Source: Alloboseaceae bacterium BT-24-1
Lineage (GTDB): Bacteria; Pseudomonadota; Alphaproteobacteria; Rhizobiales; Beijerinckiaceae
DNA: 64,000 nucleotides
Direction: 5' to 3'
Assembly: GCA_025846845.1 (NCBI GenBank)
Contig: JAOYTL010000003.1
Location: 1 to 64,000, forward strand
Made by a program: the position numbers and the translations under genes. Below, piece by piece: positions 1 to 10,700 of the stretch (within the stretch, counting starts at the first letter, position 1; each line of letters begins with the position of its first letter). Under the pieces are notes generated by a model. It had not been told where the DNA came from. It saw only the letters and a program-made list of their open reading frames with translations, and made no database searches.

Positions 1-186
1 CGATCAATCAACGACGCGAACACGCCCTTGCCGAGCTGCGATCCAGACAATCAGGAACCCATCGAGCCGTGCTCGCGCCAACCACTTTGACAGCGGTCAC
101 GCAAAGATACAGGAACCCATGACCACAGCGGTGGTTGGGAGGGCGACGGTCACCCTGCCTTGGTCGGCAGCATCGGCGGATATGGG

Positions 187-218
187 TTCCGGGCCCATGG
201 CTTCGCCATGTCCCGGAA
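187..218. repeat. Dispersed intergenic palindrome
   Basis: The outer arms TTCCGGG and CCCGGAA enclose an inner hairpin, CATGGC-TTC-GCCATG, and the trailing ATGACG is typical of short palindromic units scattered between genes in alphaproteobacteria. A related unit lies at 24284-24328. The rest of 1-249 shows no convincing gene. A long plus-strand frame across 160-1023 is the antisense of the GntR gene. Confidence 0.6.
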
Positions 219-249
219 TGACGGCTACTTCGATCTCAGAACCGCCTGC

Positions 250-954
250 TTAAAACGCCAGCGTCTGGCGCCGGTCGCGGGCGATCAATTGCTGGATCTG
301 CTGGACGATCTGGTCGGCATGGGCCTTGGCCAGCCGGTCGGCGCCCTCGACGTCGCGAGCGGCAATCGCCGCGATCATTTCCTCATGCTCGGCGACATAG
401 CGCTGCGGCAGGCGGTCCTCGAAGGAGGAGTAATACAGCCGCAGGATGCGCCGGCCCTCGTCGAGCAGGCGGCAGAACAGTCCGGTGTAATAGGGATTGC
501 GCCCGGCCTCGGCGATCGCCGCATGGAAATCGCGGTTGGTGGCGATCATGGAGAGCGCGTCCTGCGCCTCGACAGCGCCCGCGAAGGCGGCCTGCCGGGC
601 GCGGATGACGTCGAGATCGGCCGGCACATGGAACTCGGCCGCCAGCCTTGTGGTGACGCGATACATCAGCGTGATCGCATCGAAGAAGGTGTGCAGGTTG
701 AGGAAGTCTATGTTCGACACCACCGTCGAGCGGTTGGGCAGCGTCGTCACCAGCCCCTCGCTCGCCAGGCGCACCAGCGCCTCGCGGATCGGCGTTCGCG
801 ACATCGACAGGCGCTCTGCCAGCTGGATCTCGTCGATCGGGCTGCCGGGTGGCAGCACGAGGTCGATGATGTCGTCGCGCAGGATGTCGTAGACGAGCTT
901 GACGCCCTCGCCCCGCTTGCGCTCGGCCGGAGCCGCCATGGTCCTGTCAGTCAT
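250..954 (-). CDS. GntR-family transcriptional regulator (FadR/FCD type)
   Basis: This is a cytoplasmic DNA-binding repressor or activator of about 234 aa. The N-terminal winged helix carries the GntR pattern LAERLSMSRTPIREALVRL, followed by an alpha-helical FCD effector domain. FCD metal or ligand positions are recognisable in NRDFHAAI, in the EHEEM helix and in the AHADQIV helix. I chose the ATG at 954 because a GGATGG stretch lies just upstream; in-frame starts at 975 and 993 would add 7 or 13 residues. The gene lies about 90 nt downstream of the glucosidase gene on the same strand, so it may be the last gene of the carbohydrate operon. The locus would then have two regulators, this one and the divergent LacI protein. 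The effector is unknown. Confidence 0.88.
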   Translation of the reverse strand: MTDRTMAAPAERKRGEGVKLVYDILRDDIIDLVLPPGSPIDEIQLAERLSMSRTPIREALVRLASEGLVTTLPNRSTVVSNIDFLNLHTFFDAITLMYRVTTRLAAEFHVPADLDVIRARQAAFAGAVEAQDALSMIATNRDFHAAIAEAGRNPYYTGLFCRLLDEGRRILRLYYSSFEDRLPQRYVAEHEEMIAAIAARDVEGADRLAKAHADQIVQQIQQLIARDRRQTLAF

Positions 955-1043
955 GTCGCCATCCATTGTCGACATGACAAATACAGATTGCACCTAACGG
1001 CAGCAACAGCGCCGGCTGACTGAGCCGGCGCCGTCTGATGGCT

Positions 1044-3320
1044 TCAACCGCCGATCTGCCGGATCGCGATCTTGTTGAAGCGCGGCTTGGCCTCGCCCTG
1101 CTGCTCGATCGCGACCTCGCCATTGCGGACCTCGAAGCGGATCACCGTCGAGCCGGCGCCGCGCCAGTCGGCGGTCTCGCCGTCGTCCTCGTAGAGCTCG
1201 CCGGATGCGCCTTCGACCACGCCGCAGACCAGCACCTCGCGCTCATTGCTGATGCCCTTGGCATCGCCGAGCGGGATCAATGCGCCAGCCCGCACGAACA
1301 GCGGCAAACGACCAAGCGGCGCCGGAGCCGTCACGGTGACGCCGCCGGGATAATGCTTGCCGTCATGCCAGTCGTACCAGCCGCCGGCATGCGCGGGCAG
1401 ATAGACGCTGCGCTCGCGCGCGCCCTCCTCCAGCACCGGCGCGACGAGCACGTCCGGGCCGAGCATGAAGACATCGTCGATCGCCACGGCAGCCGCGTCC
1501 TGCGGGAAGTCGTAGAGCAGCGGGCGCACCGCCGGGATGCCGTCGCGGCTCGCCCGCCACATCTGGGTGTAGAGATAGGGCATCAGCCGGTAGCGCAGCG
1601 AGATCGCCTCGCGCACCTGCGGTATCATCTCCGGGTACATCCAGGGCAGGTTGACGACGCCGTCATCGTTCCAGGAGTTCATCACCATGCGCGGCCAGAG
1701 CGCGCAGAACTCGTTGAAGCGGACGAAGAGCTCGGGCCCGGGCGTCGGCCCGTGGAAACCGCCGACATCGTGGCCGATCGAGAACATGCCCGACAGGCTC
1801 ATATTGAGTCCCTGGGTCAGGTTGTAGCGCAGCGTCTTCCAGGCGGTCTCGTTGTCACCCGACCAGGTCTGGGCGTAGCGCGAGATGCCGGCGCAGCCGC
1901 CGCGCGTGATCGCATATTGCCGCTTGCCCGGCTCGCGTGCGGCTTGCGCCTCATAGGAGAGCTTCGTCATCAGCAGCGGCTGCGCCGGGCGCGCCAGCGC
2001 CTGCCGGAAGGGGCGGCTGTCGCCGTCGCAGACCGCGTCCTCGTCCCAGATCTCATATTCGTTGTTGTCGTTCCAGACCGTGGTGAAGCCATGGTCGAGC
2101 AGCGCCGTCTCGATGCCGGCGCGCCACCAGGCGCGGCCCTTCGGGTTGGTGAAGTCGATATGGAAGCCGAGCCCGTCCCAGAACTGCGCGACGGCCGGCT
2201 CGCCGGTCCTGGAATCCTTGACCAGGAAGCCCTGGTCCAGCGCTTCCTTGAGGCGCGGATGGTCGTCGAGCAGGCAGGGCTTCAGGTTGGCGACGGTGTG
2301 CATGCCGGCCTTGTTCAGCCGCTTCATCGTCGCCAGCGGCTCCGGGAATTTTTCGCGGTTCCAGTTGAAGGCGTAGCGGCGCTGGCCGATCTGGGTATAA
2401 CCCGAGCCGAAATGGAAGCTGTCGCAGGGGATCGCGTGCTTGCGGCATTTGGCGATGAAGTCGCTGATCCGGGCATCGGCATCGGGCGCATCGGCGATCG
2501 CCATCGAGGTCACGCCGAAGCCGAAGGACCAGCGCGGCGCAAAAGCCTGCCCGCCGGTCAGCCAGGAGAAGCGTTTGACCACATCCGGCACGGTCGGGCC
2601 GGCCATGACGTAATAGTCGAGGTCACCGTCATCGCCTTTCCAGGAGCGGAACAGGCCATGATAATTGTCGAGCGTGCAGCCGAGATCGACGCTGCCGGTC
2701 GAGAGGTTGTCGTAGAAGATGCCATGGGCGCCCGCCTTCCCGTCGACGATGAAGAAGGGCAGCATCTTGTAGAGCGGGTCGGAGAGTTCGGCGTCGAAGC
2801 CGCACGGGTCGACCGCATCGATGGCAAAGCGCCGCCCGGTCCGGTCGAGCGGGCCGGCCTTGTCGCCGAGCCCGTAATGCCGCTCGGCATAGTCGCGCGC
2901 CATGAAATGGGCGAGCGCGCCGGTGCGCGGCGACATCAGATAGGCCTGCGTCGTGCGATCCTGCAGGAAAGGCTGCGCCTCACCCTCGCGCCGCCAGGCG
3001 ATGCCGAAGGGTGAGAGCGTGACCTCGGCCGAGAGACCGCCAACCGACAGCGTGACCTTGCCCTCGCCTTCGCTCACGCTCGCCTGCGGGCAGGTAAAAC
3101 CGGAGAGATCGTCGCGCGGGCGCCCTTCATAGGGCGGCTCGAGCCCGCCGGGCGCGATCGACCAGCCGCGGTCGAGCCGGTAACCGTCCTGCGGCTTCAG
3201 CGTCACCCGGCCGATATCGCCTTCGAGGATGCGCACAGCAATCGTCGCGCCGAGGCCGACATCGAACAAGGCGGCTTCGCCGTCGCGGCCGAGATAACGG
3301 CCTTGCGTCAGGGCTTTCAT
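1044..3320 (-). CDS. Glycoside hydrolase family 31 alpha-glucosidase
   Basis: The 758-aa protein has no signal peptide, so it probably acts in the cytoplasm. GH31 enzymes release alpha-linked glucose or xylose by a retaining mechanism. The catalytic nucleophile region is WNDNNEYEIWD near residues 415-425, and the acid/base region is the SGDNETAW segment near 487. A further GH31 signature, HDVGGFHG, follows. N-terminal and C-terminal beta domains flank the barrel as usual for the family. The gene follows a sugar ABC transporter in the same orientation, 16 nt after the ATPase gene, so it probably hydrolyses the imported alpha-glucoside. Alpha-glucosidase and alpha-xylosidase cannot be told apart by eye. 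Confidence 0.9.
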   Translation of the reverse strand: MKALTQGRYLGRDGEAALFDVGLGATIAVRILEGDIGRVTLKPQDGYRLDRGWSIAPGGLEPPYEGRPRDDLSGFTCPQASVSEGEGKVTLSVGGLSAEVTLSPFGIAWRREGEAQPFLQDRTTQAYLMSPRTGALAHFMARDYAERHYGLGDKAGPLDRTGRRFAIDAVDPCGFDAELSDPLYKMLPFFIVDGKAGAHGIFYDNLSTGSVDLGCTLDNYHGLFRSWKGDDGDLDYYVMAGPTVPDVVKRFSWLTGGQAFAPRWSFGFGVTSMAIADAPDADARISDFIAKCRKHAIPCDSFHFGSGYTQIGQRRYAFNWNREKFPEPLATMKRLNKAGMHTVANLKPCLLDDHPRLKEALDQGFLVKDSRTGEPAVAQFWDGLGFHIDFTNPKGRAWWRAGIETALLDHGFTTVWNDNNEYEIWDEDAVCDGDSRPFRQALARPAQPLLMTKLSYEAQAAREPGKRQYAITRGGCAGISRYAQTWSGDNETAWKTLRYNLTQGLNMSLSGMFSIGHDVGGFHGPTPGPELFVRFNEFCALWPRMVMNSWNDDGVVNLPWMYPEMIPQVREAISLRYRLMPYLYTQMWRASRDGIPAVRPLLYDFPQDAAAVAIDDVFMLGPDVLVAPVLEEGARERSVYLPAHAGGWYDWHDGKHYPGGVTVTAPAPLGRLPLFVRAGALIPLGDAKGISNEREVLVCGVVEGASGELYEDDGETADWRGAGSTVIRFEVRNGEVAIEQQGEAKPRFNKIAIRQIGG

Positions 3321-3336
3321 GGGATCTCTCTAGTCG

Positions 3337-4403
3337 TCAGGACCGGACGGCCCGGCCGTTCTCGTCGAACAGGTGCAGGTGCTGCTGCGGGAAGCCGAGC
3401 GCGACGCTACCGCCGCGCTGGTGCTCGCTCTGGCCGTCGAGCCGGAGCGTGATTTGCGGCAAACCGGGCGAGGCGCCGTAAAGATAGCTCTCGCCGCCGA
3501 GGCGTTCGACCAGCTCGATCGCAAGAGGCACGCCGCCACCCTGCGCGGCGAGCGAGAGATGTTCGGGCCTAATGCCGAGTGTGACGGCAGCGCCAGTGGC
3601 GAGGCTCCCGGTCTGGCAGGCGACCTCGTGGCCGGCCTCGCCGATCGCCACGGCACCCGGCCTGATCACCTTGCCCGGCAGCAGGTTCATGCGCGGCGAA
3701 CCGATGAAGCCGGCGACGAAGAGGTTGTCGGGCCGATTGTAGAGATCGAGCGGCGTGCCGACCTGCTCGATCCGCCCGCCATGGAGCACGACGATGCGGT
3801 GCGCCAGCGTCATCGCCTCGACCTGGTCATGGGTGACGTAGATCATCGTGCCGCCGATCTCGGCATGGAGCGCTGCGAGTTCCTTGCGGGTCGCGACGCG
3901 CAGTTCGGCGTCGAGGTTCGAGAGCGGCTCGTCGAACAGGAAGATCTTGGGGTCGCGCACGATGGCGCGGCCGATGGCAACGCGCTGGCGCTGACCACCG
4001 GAGAGCGCCTTGGGCTTGCGCTCAAGATAATCGGTCAGGCGCAGCGTGGCGGCTGCGCGCTTCACGCGCTTGTCGATCTCGTCGCGCTTGAAGCCGATAT
4101 TCTCCAGCGCGAAGGCCATGTTCGCGTAGACGCTCATATGCGGGTACAGCGCATAGGACTGGAACACCATGGCGAGGCCGCGCTCCGAGGCCGGCAGCCC
4201 GGTGACGTCGGCGCCGTCGATCGCGATCGTGCCGCCAGTGATGCTCTCCAGCCCGGCGATCGAGCGCAGCAGCGTCGATTTCCCGCAACCCGAGGGGCCG
4301 ACGAAGACGACGAACTCGCCATCGGCGACGTCGAGGTCGATGCCATGCAGCACCGTGGTCGCGCCATAGCTCTTGCGGACGCCCGATAGGCTCAGTCCCG
4401 CCA

Positions 4404-4404
<1 letters not shown>
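3337..4404 (-). CDS. Carbohydrate ABC transporter ATP-binding protein (UgpC/MalK type)
   Basis: This 355-aa ATPase energises the sugar importer encoded upstream. It has Walker A GPSGCGKST, the Q-loop VFQSYALYPHM, the signature LSGGQRQRVAIGRA and Walker B IFLFDEPLSNLDAE. A C-terminal MalK-type regulatory OB domain contains GIRPEHLSL. The ATG at 4402-4404 overlaps the stop codon of the upstream permease gene by one base (TAATG), indicating translational coupling. An upstream open frame continuous with this one is only the shifted frame of the permease. Confidence 0.93.
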
Positions 4405-5452
<1,048 letters not shown>

Positions 5453-5456
<4 letters not shown>

Positions 5457-6481
5457 GCCGCCCCCTTGCGACGGCTCGCCGCGAGCTGGGCCAGCGTCAG
5501 CGCGAACAGCACGACGCCGAGCACGACGGAGGCGGCTGCCGCCAGGCCGAAATTCTGCACCTGGTTGGCGAAGGCCGTCTCGTAGATGTAGTGCACCACC
5601 ATCAGCGTCGCGGTGCCCGGCCCGCCGCCGGTGAGCACGAAGACCTCGTCGAAGGTCTGCACGCCGCGGATCAGCGCCAGCACGATCACGACGATCATGT
5701 TCGGCCAGAGCAGCGGCAGGGTGATGCGCCAGAACACGCGCCAGCGCGGCGTCGCATCCATCTCGGCGGCCTCGTAGAGATCGGCGGGGATCGCCTGCAG
5801 GCCGGCGAGCAGGATCAGCGTGTAGAAGCCCATATGGGCCCAGATCGACACGAAGACGATCCAGAACATCGCCCAGCTCGGATCGACCAGGAACAGGATG
5901 CGCTCGCCGCCGAGCGAGGTGATCGCGGCGTTGAGCAGGCCGTCGCGCTGCAGGATCCATTTCCAGGTCAGCGCCACCACCACCGGCGAGAGCAGCACCG
6001 GGAAGAAATAGACCGCGCGGAAGAAGCCGCGCGCCTTGATCTTCATGTTCAGCACCACCGCGGTCAGCAGCGAGAACAGCACCATCGCCGTGACCTGGAA
6101 GACGGTGAAGCGGGCAGTGTTGGAGACGCCGCGCCAGAAATGGTCCTCGCGGCAGGAGGACGGATCGAGGAAGGAGCCGCAATCGAAAAGGTAGGCGTAT
6201 TGCTGCGCCCCGACATAAGGCCGCTCGGAGGGGAACAGCCCCGCCCCGCCCGTCACCGAGAAGACGAAGTTGATGATGAGCGGCAGGAAGACGAAGAGCG
6301 AGAAGAAAACGAGATTGGGCAGCAGGAAGACATAGGCCATTCGCCGCTCGCCGATCAGCCGCTGCAGAACCTGCATCGGCCGGTCGATCAGACGCATCAG
6401 GACCGCGAGCGGCGCAGCGAAGAGATTCGCTGCGCCGGCGCGTTCTGCTTGCGCCGCCGGGATCGGTGCGTCGGAGGCCAT
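5453..6481 (-). CDS. Carbohydrate ABC transporter permease (MalF/UgpA type)
   Basis: This 342-aa inner-membrane permease begins with a cytoplasmic N-terminus of about 50 aa. The first membrane helix (FLLPNLVFFSLFVFLPL) is followed by a periplasmic loop containing two cysteines (FDCGSFLDPSSC). The EAA motif is EAAEMDATPRWRVFWRITLP. It pairs with the MalG-type subunit encoded next, with which it shares an ATGA overlap. It lies 5 nt downstream of the binding-protein gene, consistent with a single transcript for the whole importer. Confidence 0.92.
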
Positions 6482-6486
6482 AAGCC

Positions 6487-7764
6487 TTACTTCTTGCGCT
6501 CGGCGATCTGCTGGGCGATGTCGGATTCGATCCGCTTATAGGCTTCGTCGAGGTTGCCCTCACCCGAGATCGCCTGGCCGAGCCGGCTGATCACCGCGTT
6601 GAAGATGACGCGGTTGCTCGTATAGCCCTGCAATTGATAGGCGACCGGCGAGAGCTGGGCGACCTGGTCGGAGAAGACCTTGAGCGCGGCCTTGGCCGGC
6701 GCGCTGGCGCCTTGATAGTCGAGGCCCTTGGCGGCGATGCCGAGATGGCCGGGCACAAACAGCGAGCGCGCGTAGAACTCGCTCAGCACCGGCTCGCTGG
6801 CAAGATACTCCATCACCTTGGCGACGGCTTCCGGGCTCTTCGTCGTCTTGATCGCGACGAGGCCGGCTCCGCCCGGCATGCCCGAGCAACCGCCGGCGCC
6901 GCAGGGCGAGGGAACCGCGATCCAGTCGAAAGCGTCGCCGACCGTCTTGTCGAACTGGGCGATCTGCCAGGAGCCCGACTGGTACATCACGACCTGGGCG
7001 TTCTTGAACTCGTCATTCGCGCCGCGATAGGCCGTGCCGGAGACCGAGCCCCAGAGCTCCTTCTTCATCACGCCGTTCTGGTGCCAGTCATAGACCAGCT
7101 TGGCGCCGCGCTTGAAACCGTCATCGATCACCGCCGGCTCGCCCTTGGCGTCGAAGACCTTGGCGCCTTCCGAAACGGCGACCGAGAAGAAGCGGTGACC
7201 GGAGCGGTCCATGGCCAGCGGGAACGGCGCCTGGACCTTGGCCGCGACGTCCCGGGCCGCCTTGCCCCAGTCTTCCCAGGTCGCCTTGGCGCCGGGCAGG
7301 GCGATGCCGGCCTGCTCGAACAGCGTCTTGTTGACGAAGGGGCCGGTGACAGTGAGCTGCGTCATGAAGCCGGTGATCGCTTTGGTGTCGCCCTCCGGCC
7401 GCATCCAGGGCAGGAACGGCCCGAAATTCTTTTCCCAATAGGCCGCGTCCTTGAGATGCGGCCGCAGGTCGAGCGCGTAGCGGGCGATGCCGCCGAGATC
7501 GACGACACGGGCGATGTCAGGCCCCTGGCCGGAGGCGAGTTGGACGGGCAGGTTCTCGGTGATGGCCTTGTAGGGCACCTGGTCGAGCACGACCTTGATG
7601 TCCTTGTTCTGGGCCTCGAAGCGCTTGAGCAGGTCGGTGATGACCTCGCCCTCGTTGCCGTCGGAATACCAGGCGATGCGGACCGTGGTCTGGGCCTGCG
7701 CGAGACCGCCAATGACGAGGCCGGCCGTCAAGGCGAGCGCCGAAATCCAATGCTTGCTGTGCAT
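6487..7764 (-). CDS. Extracellular sugar-binding protein of the ABC importer
   Basis: This 425-aa periplasmic protein has a clear Sec signal peptide, MHSKHWISALALTAGLVIGG, ending in AQAQ near residue 25. The body begins TTVRIAWYSDGNEGEV and has the size and layout of the MalE/UgpB class. It captures the substrate and delivers it to the two permeases. It is the first gene of the minus-strand operon, its start is preceded by GGGGATGGA, and a LacI-type operator sits 55-72 nt upstream of the start codon. The alpha-glucoside substrate is inferred from the linked GH31 enzyme. Confidence 0.92.
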   Translation of the reverse strand: MHSKHWISALALTAGLVIGGLAQAQTTVRIAWYSDGNEGEVITDLLKRFEAQNKDIKVVLDQVPYKAITENLPVQLASGQGPDIARVVDLGGIARYALDLRPHLKDAAYWEKNFGPFLPWMRPEGDTKAITGFMTQLTVTGPFVNKTLFEQAGIALPGAKATWEDWGKAARDVAAKVQAPFPLAMDRSGHRFFSVAVSEGAKVFDAKGEPAVIDDGFKRGAKLVYDWHQNGVMKKELWGSVSGTAYRGANDEFKNAQVVMYQSGSWQIAQFDKTVGDAFDWIAVPSPCGAGGCSGMPGGAGLVAIKTTKSPEAVAKVMEYLASEPVLSEFYARSLFVPGHLGIAAKGLDYQGASAPAKAALKVFSDQVAQLSPVAYQLQGYTSNRVIFNAVISRLGQAISGEGNLDEAYKRIESDIAQQIAERKK

Positions 7765-7806
7765 GAGCGTTCCATCCCCGCTTGAAACGACGCCTCCCGG
7801 GGCGTC

Positions 7807-7845
7807 TTGACTTTCATTTAGGCAAACGTTTGCCTATCTTGTCAA
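7807..7845. promoter_or_regulatory. Divergent promoter region with LacI-type operator
   Basis: Positions 7819-7836 form a perfect 18-bp palindrome, TAGGCAAACGTTTGCCTA, with the central CG typical of LacI-family operators. A consensus -35 box (TTGACA on the minus strand, 7840-7845) lies immediately before it in the direction of the transport operon, so a bound repressor would occlude polymerase. The -10 element is not clear. The operator is also 84 nt upstream of the divergent LacI gene, so autoregulation is plausible. Confidence 0.8.
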
Positions 7846-7919
7846 TCCCGAAGTCAGCCGGCATCTCTGGCATGCTGACTCGCCGGGCGCCGCCAAGCGA
7901 GAAGCAGGGATGGAGCGCG

Positions 7920-8957
7920 ATGAAGACCAGGGCCGCCAAGGCACATCACGGTTCGGTATCGCTCACCACCGTCGCGCACGACACCGGCGTCTCGATCTCG
8001 ACGGTGTCGCGCATCGTCAACGGCGCGAGCGGGCGAGCCTCGCCCGAGACAGTCGCCCGTGTCGAGGAGGCGATCGCGCGGCTGGGCTACCGGCCCAACC
8101 CGGTCGGCCGGGCATTGCGCCAGCGCGCCAGCCGGGTCGTGGCGATGCTCTCGCCCAATCTCGATAACCCCGCCATGGCGGCGATCGCGGTCTCGACCGA
8201 GGCGGCTCTGCGCGCCGCCGGCTACGTGATGATCCTTTGCGATACGCATGACCGCGCCGAACTGCAGGACGATTACCTCCAAGCGATGCGCGAGCAGTTC
8301 GTAGCCGGCTACGTCATGGTCAGCGCCGTGCGCAGCCGCGGGCTCGAGGAGACGCTGCAACGCGGCGACCCGATGGTCTTCGTCGCGCGCCACAACCCGC
8401 TCGGCGGCGGCGCCTATGTCGGCATCGACAACCGCGCCGCGGGGGCAGATGCCGCCGATTTCATGCTGGCGCGCGGGATCGAGCACCCCGCCGTGCTGAT
8501 GGCGGCGCAGAACATTTCGAGCACCCAGGAGCGCGCCTCCGGCTTCATCGACCGCCTGGTCGCGCGTGGCGTTCCGGCCGATGCGATCCGCCGCGCCAGC
8601 GGGCCGGGACTCTCGCATATCGAGATCGGCTACGCCGCCGCCCGCGCGCTGGTGCAGGATGGCGGCTGGCCGCAAGGCGCGCTCTGCGTCAGCGACCTGA
8701 TCGCCTATGGCGCCTATCGGCTCGCGGTCGAGAACAATGTGCCGATCCCGCAGCGCTGCACGCTGGTCGGCGTCGACGGCAACGCGCTCAACCATTGGAT
8801 CGCGCCCTGGCTGACTTCGATCCGCATTCCCTATGAGAGCTTCGGCGGGCATGTCGTCAGCCAACTGCAATCGCTCTGGAGCGGTGAACCGACGACGGAG
8901 GTCCGCATCCCGCATGAGCCGCCGATGGTCGGCCTCGCACAGAAGGCGACAGCATGA
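7920..8957 (+). CDS. LacI-family transcriptional regulator
   Basis: This 345-aa repressor has an N-terminal HTH (SLTTVAHDTGVSISTVSRIV, near residues 13-32) and a hinge helix region ending RALRQRASRVVAM. A periplasmic-binding-protein-like sugar-sensing domain follows. I chose the ATG at 7920, preceded by GGGATGGAG; the open frame extends 46 codons further upstream, but that extension has no family character. It is transcribed away from the sugar ABC operon, and the palindrome at 7819-7836 is its likely binding site. The inducer is probably the imported glucoside or a metabolite of it. Confidence 0.92.
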   Translation: MKTRAAKAHHGSVSLTTVAHDTGVSISTVSRIVNGASGRASPETVARVEEAIARLGYRPNPVGRALRQRASRVVAMLSPNLDNPAMAAIAVSTEAALRAAGYVMILCDTHDRAELQDDYLQAMREQFVAGYVMVSAVRSRGLEETLQRGDPMVFVARHNPLGGGAYVGIDNRAAGADAADFMLARGIEHPAVLMAAQNISSTQERASGFIDRLVARGVPADAIRRASGPGLSHIEIGYAAARALVQDGGWPQGALCVSDLIAYGAYRLAVENNVPIPQRCTLVGVDGNALNHWIAPWLTSIRIPYESFGGHVVSQLQSLWSGEPTTEVRIPHEPPMVGLAQKATA

Positions 8958-9334
8958 CCCTGCTCGACCACGAGACTCAGCCGCTTGAGCAATGGCGCGA
9001 GGGGGTGATGACGCTGATGCGGGTCTCGGCGCTGGTGCGCTCCGCCCAGCTCTGCATCTTCGAGCAGTTCTGCGATCCCGGACTCGGCGCTCCCATCCAT
9101 CTTCACGCTGTCGAGGAGGTGCTCGAGGTGATGGAGGGCGAAGCCGAAATCACCCTAAGCGGCGAAAACCTGATCCTGCGCGCCAACCAGTCCATGCTGA
9201 TTCCAGCCGGCGCGAAGCACAGCTTCAGGAATATCGGAACGGGTATCCTCAAGGTCCGCGCCACGCTCGCTTCACCCATCTTCGAGGCGAGCTATGAGGA
9301 TCGCGCCGAGCAATCGCGGCGCTGGGTGCCCTGA
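8954..9334 (+). CDS. Cupin-domain protein
   Basis: This small 126-aa cytoplasmic protein has a single cupin barrel. Motif 1 is the IHLHAVEEVLEVMEG stretch (H-x-H, then E and G) and motif 2 is PAGAKHSFRNIG, so it probably binds a metal ion. The start ATG overlaps the LacI stop codon (ATGA), so the two are co-translated. This linkage suggests a role in the same sugar pathway or in sensing, but the substrate cannot be deduced. Confidence 0.85.
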   Translation: MTLLDHETQPLEQWREGVMTLMRVSALVRSAQLCIFEQFCDPGLGAPIHLHAVEEVLEVMEGEAEITLSGENLILRANQSMLIPAGAKHSFRNIGTGILKVRATLASPIFEASYEDRAEQSRRWVP

Positions 9335-9422
9335 AGCGAGCAGGTGCTGAAGGCCCAGCTACAGCCCCAGCCCTGCAGTCATGCTACACAGGCTCTCGTT
9401 CTATCGAGACGAGGGATTGTCG

Positions 9423-10694
9423 ATGAGCGGAGCGCATCATGTCGTGGTGATCGGCGGTGGCTTCGCCGGGCTCGAAACCGTGCACCGCCTGGCGGGTGCG
9501 GATGTGCGCATCACCATTGTCGATCGCCGCAATCACCATCTGTTCCAGCCGCTGCTCTACCAGGTCGCCACCGCCTCGCTCGCCACCTCCGAGATCGCCT
9601 GGCCGATCCGGCATCTGTTTCGGCGTCGCAGCGACGTGACAACCCTGCTGGCCGAGGTCACCGGCATCGACACCACCCGGCGCGAGGTCGCGCTCTCGAC
9701 CGGCGAGACGCTGGCCTACGACACGCTCGTCGTCGCCACCGGCGCGACCCACGCCTATTTCGGCCATGACGACTGGGAACCCTATGCGCCGGGCCTGAAG
9801 ACCCTCGAGGACGCGACCACGGTCCGCCGCCGCATCCTGCTCGCCTTCGAACAGGCCGAAGCGGAAATCGACGCCGCGCGCCGGGCTGCGCTCCTGACCT
9901 TCGTCGTCATCGGCGCCGGCCCGACCGGCGTCGAGCTCGCAGGCACGATCGCCGAATTGGCGCGCGCCACCCTGCCCGAGGATTTCCGCCGGATCGACAC
10001 GCGCGAGACCCGCGTCGTGCTGGTCGAAGCCGGCGAGCGTATCCTGCCCGGCTTCGCCGAGGATCTGTCGCGCTATGCCCATGAGGCGCTGCAGCGCATC
10101 GGCGTCGAGATTCGCACCGGCGCGCCCGTCACCGCTTGCGACAGCGCGGGCGTCTCGATCGGAGCGGAGAAACTCCCGGCCGTGACGGTGATCTGGGCGG
10201 CCGGCGTGCGCGCCTCGCCGGCGGGCACCTGGCTCGATGCCTCCATGGACCGCGCCGGCCGCGTCCAGGTCGAGGCCGATCTTACCGCGCCCGGCCACGC
10301 GGAGATCTTCGTGATCGGCGACACCGCGAGCGTGATGGACCAGGACGACAAGCCGGTGCCCGGCATCGCGCCCGCGGCCAAGCAGCAGGGCCGCCATGTC
10401 GCGGCGACGATCAAGCGCCGGCTCGCCGGAGACAAGGCACCGCGCCCCTTCGCCTACAGCCATGCCGGCAGCCTCGCCACGATCGGCAAGCGCGCCGCGA
10501 TCATCGATTTCGGCCGGGTGAAGTTGAAGGGCTGGCTCGCCTGGTGGCTCTGGGGCCTGGCGCACATCTACTTCCTGATCGGCGTGCGCAACCGCGTCAG
10601 CGTCGCGCTGAGCTGGCTCTGGATCCACGCCAGGGATCAGCGCAGCGCAAGGCTGATCACCCAGCGTGACGTGAAACGCGATGAACGCGGCTGA
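9423..10694 (+). CDS. ndh: Type II NADH dehydrogenase (NDH-2), FAD-dependent
   Basis: This 423-aa single-subunit quinone reductase oxidises NADH without pumping protons. The N-terminal FAD-binding motif is VVIGGGFAGLETV. A second Rossmann motif, VIGAGPTGVELAG, binds NADH, and FVIGDTASV near the C-terminus is the third FAD contact. A hydrophobic C-terminal segment (WLAWWLWGLAHIYFLIG) is the usual membrane anchor. The ATG at 9423 begins the conserved region; an upstream in-frame ATG at 9381 would add 14 residues of no family character. It converges on pgi with only 6 nt between. Confidence 0.9.
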   Translation: MSGAHHVVVIGGGFAGLETVHRLAGADVRITIVDRRNHHLFQPLLYQVATASLATSEIAWPIRHLFRRRSDVTTLLAEVTGIDTTRREVALSTGETLAYDTLVVATGATHAYFGHDDWEPYAPGLKTLEDATTVRRRILLAFEQAEAEIDAARRAALLTFVVIGAGPTGVELAGTIAELARATLPEDFRRIDTRETRVVLVEAGERILPGFAEDLSRYAHEALQRIGVEIRTGAPVTACDSAGVSIGAEKLPAVTVIWAAGVRASPAGTWLDASMDRAGRVQVEADLTAPGHAEIFVIGDTASVMDQDDKPVPGIAPAAKQQGRHVAATIKRRLAGDKAPRPFAYSHAGSLATIGKRAAIIDFGRVKLKGWLAWWLWGLAHIYFLIGVRNRVSVALSWLWIHARDQRSARLITQRDVKRDERG

Positions 10695-10700
10695 CGACGC

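Noticed and set aside
1038..3014. A 658-codon plus-strand open frame
   Set aside because: It lies opposite the GH31 gene and has no motifs of its own.
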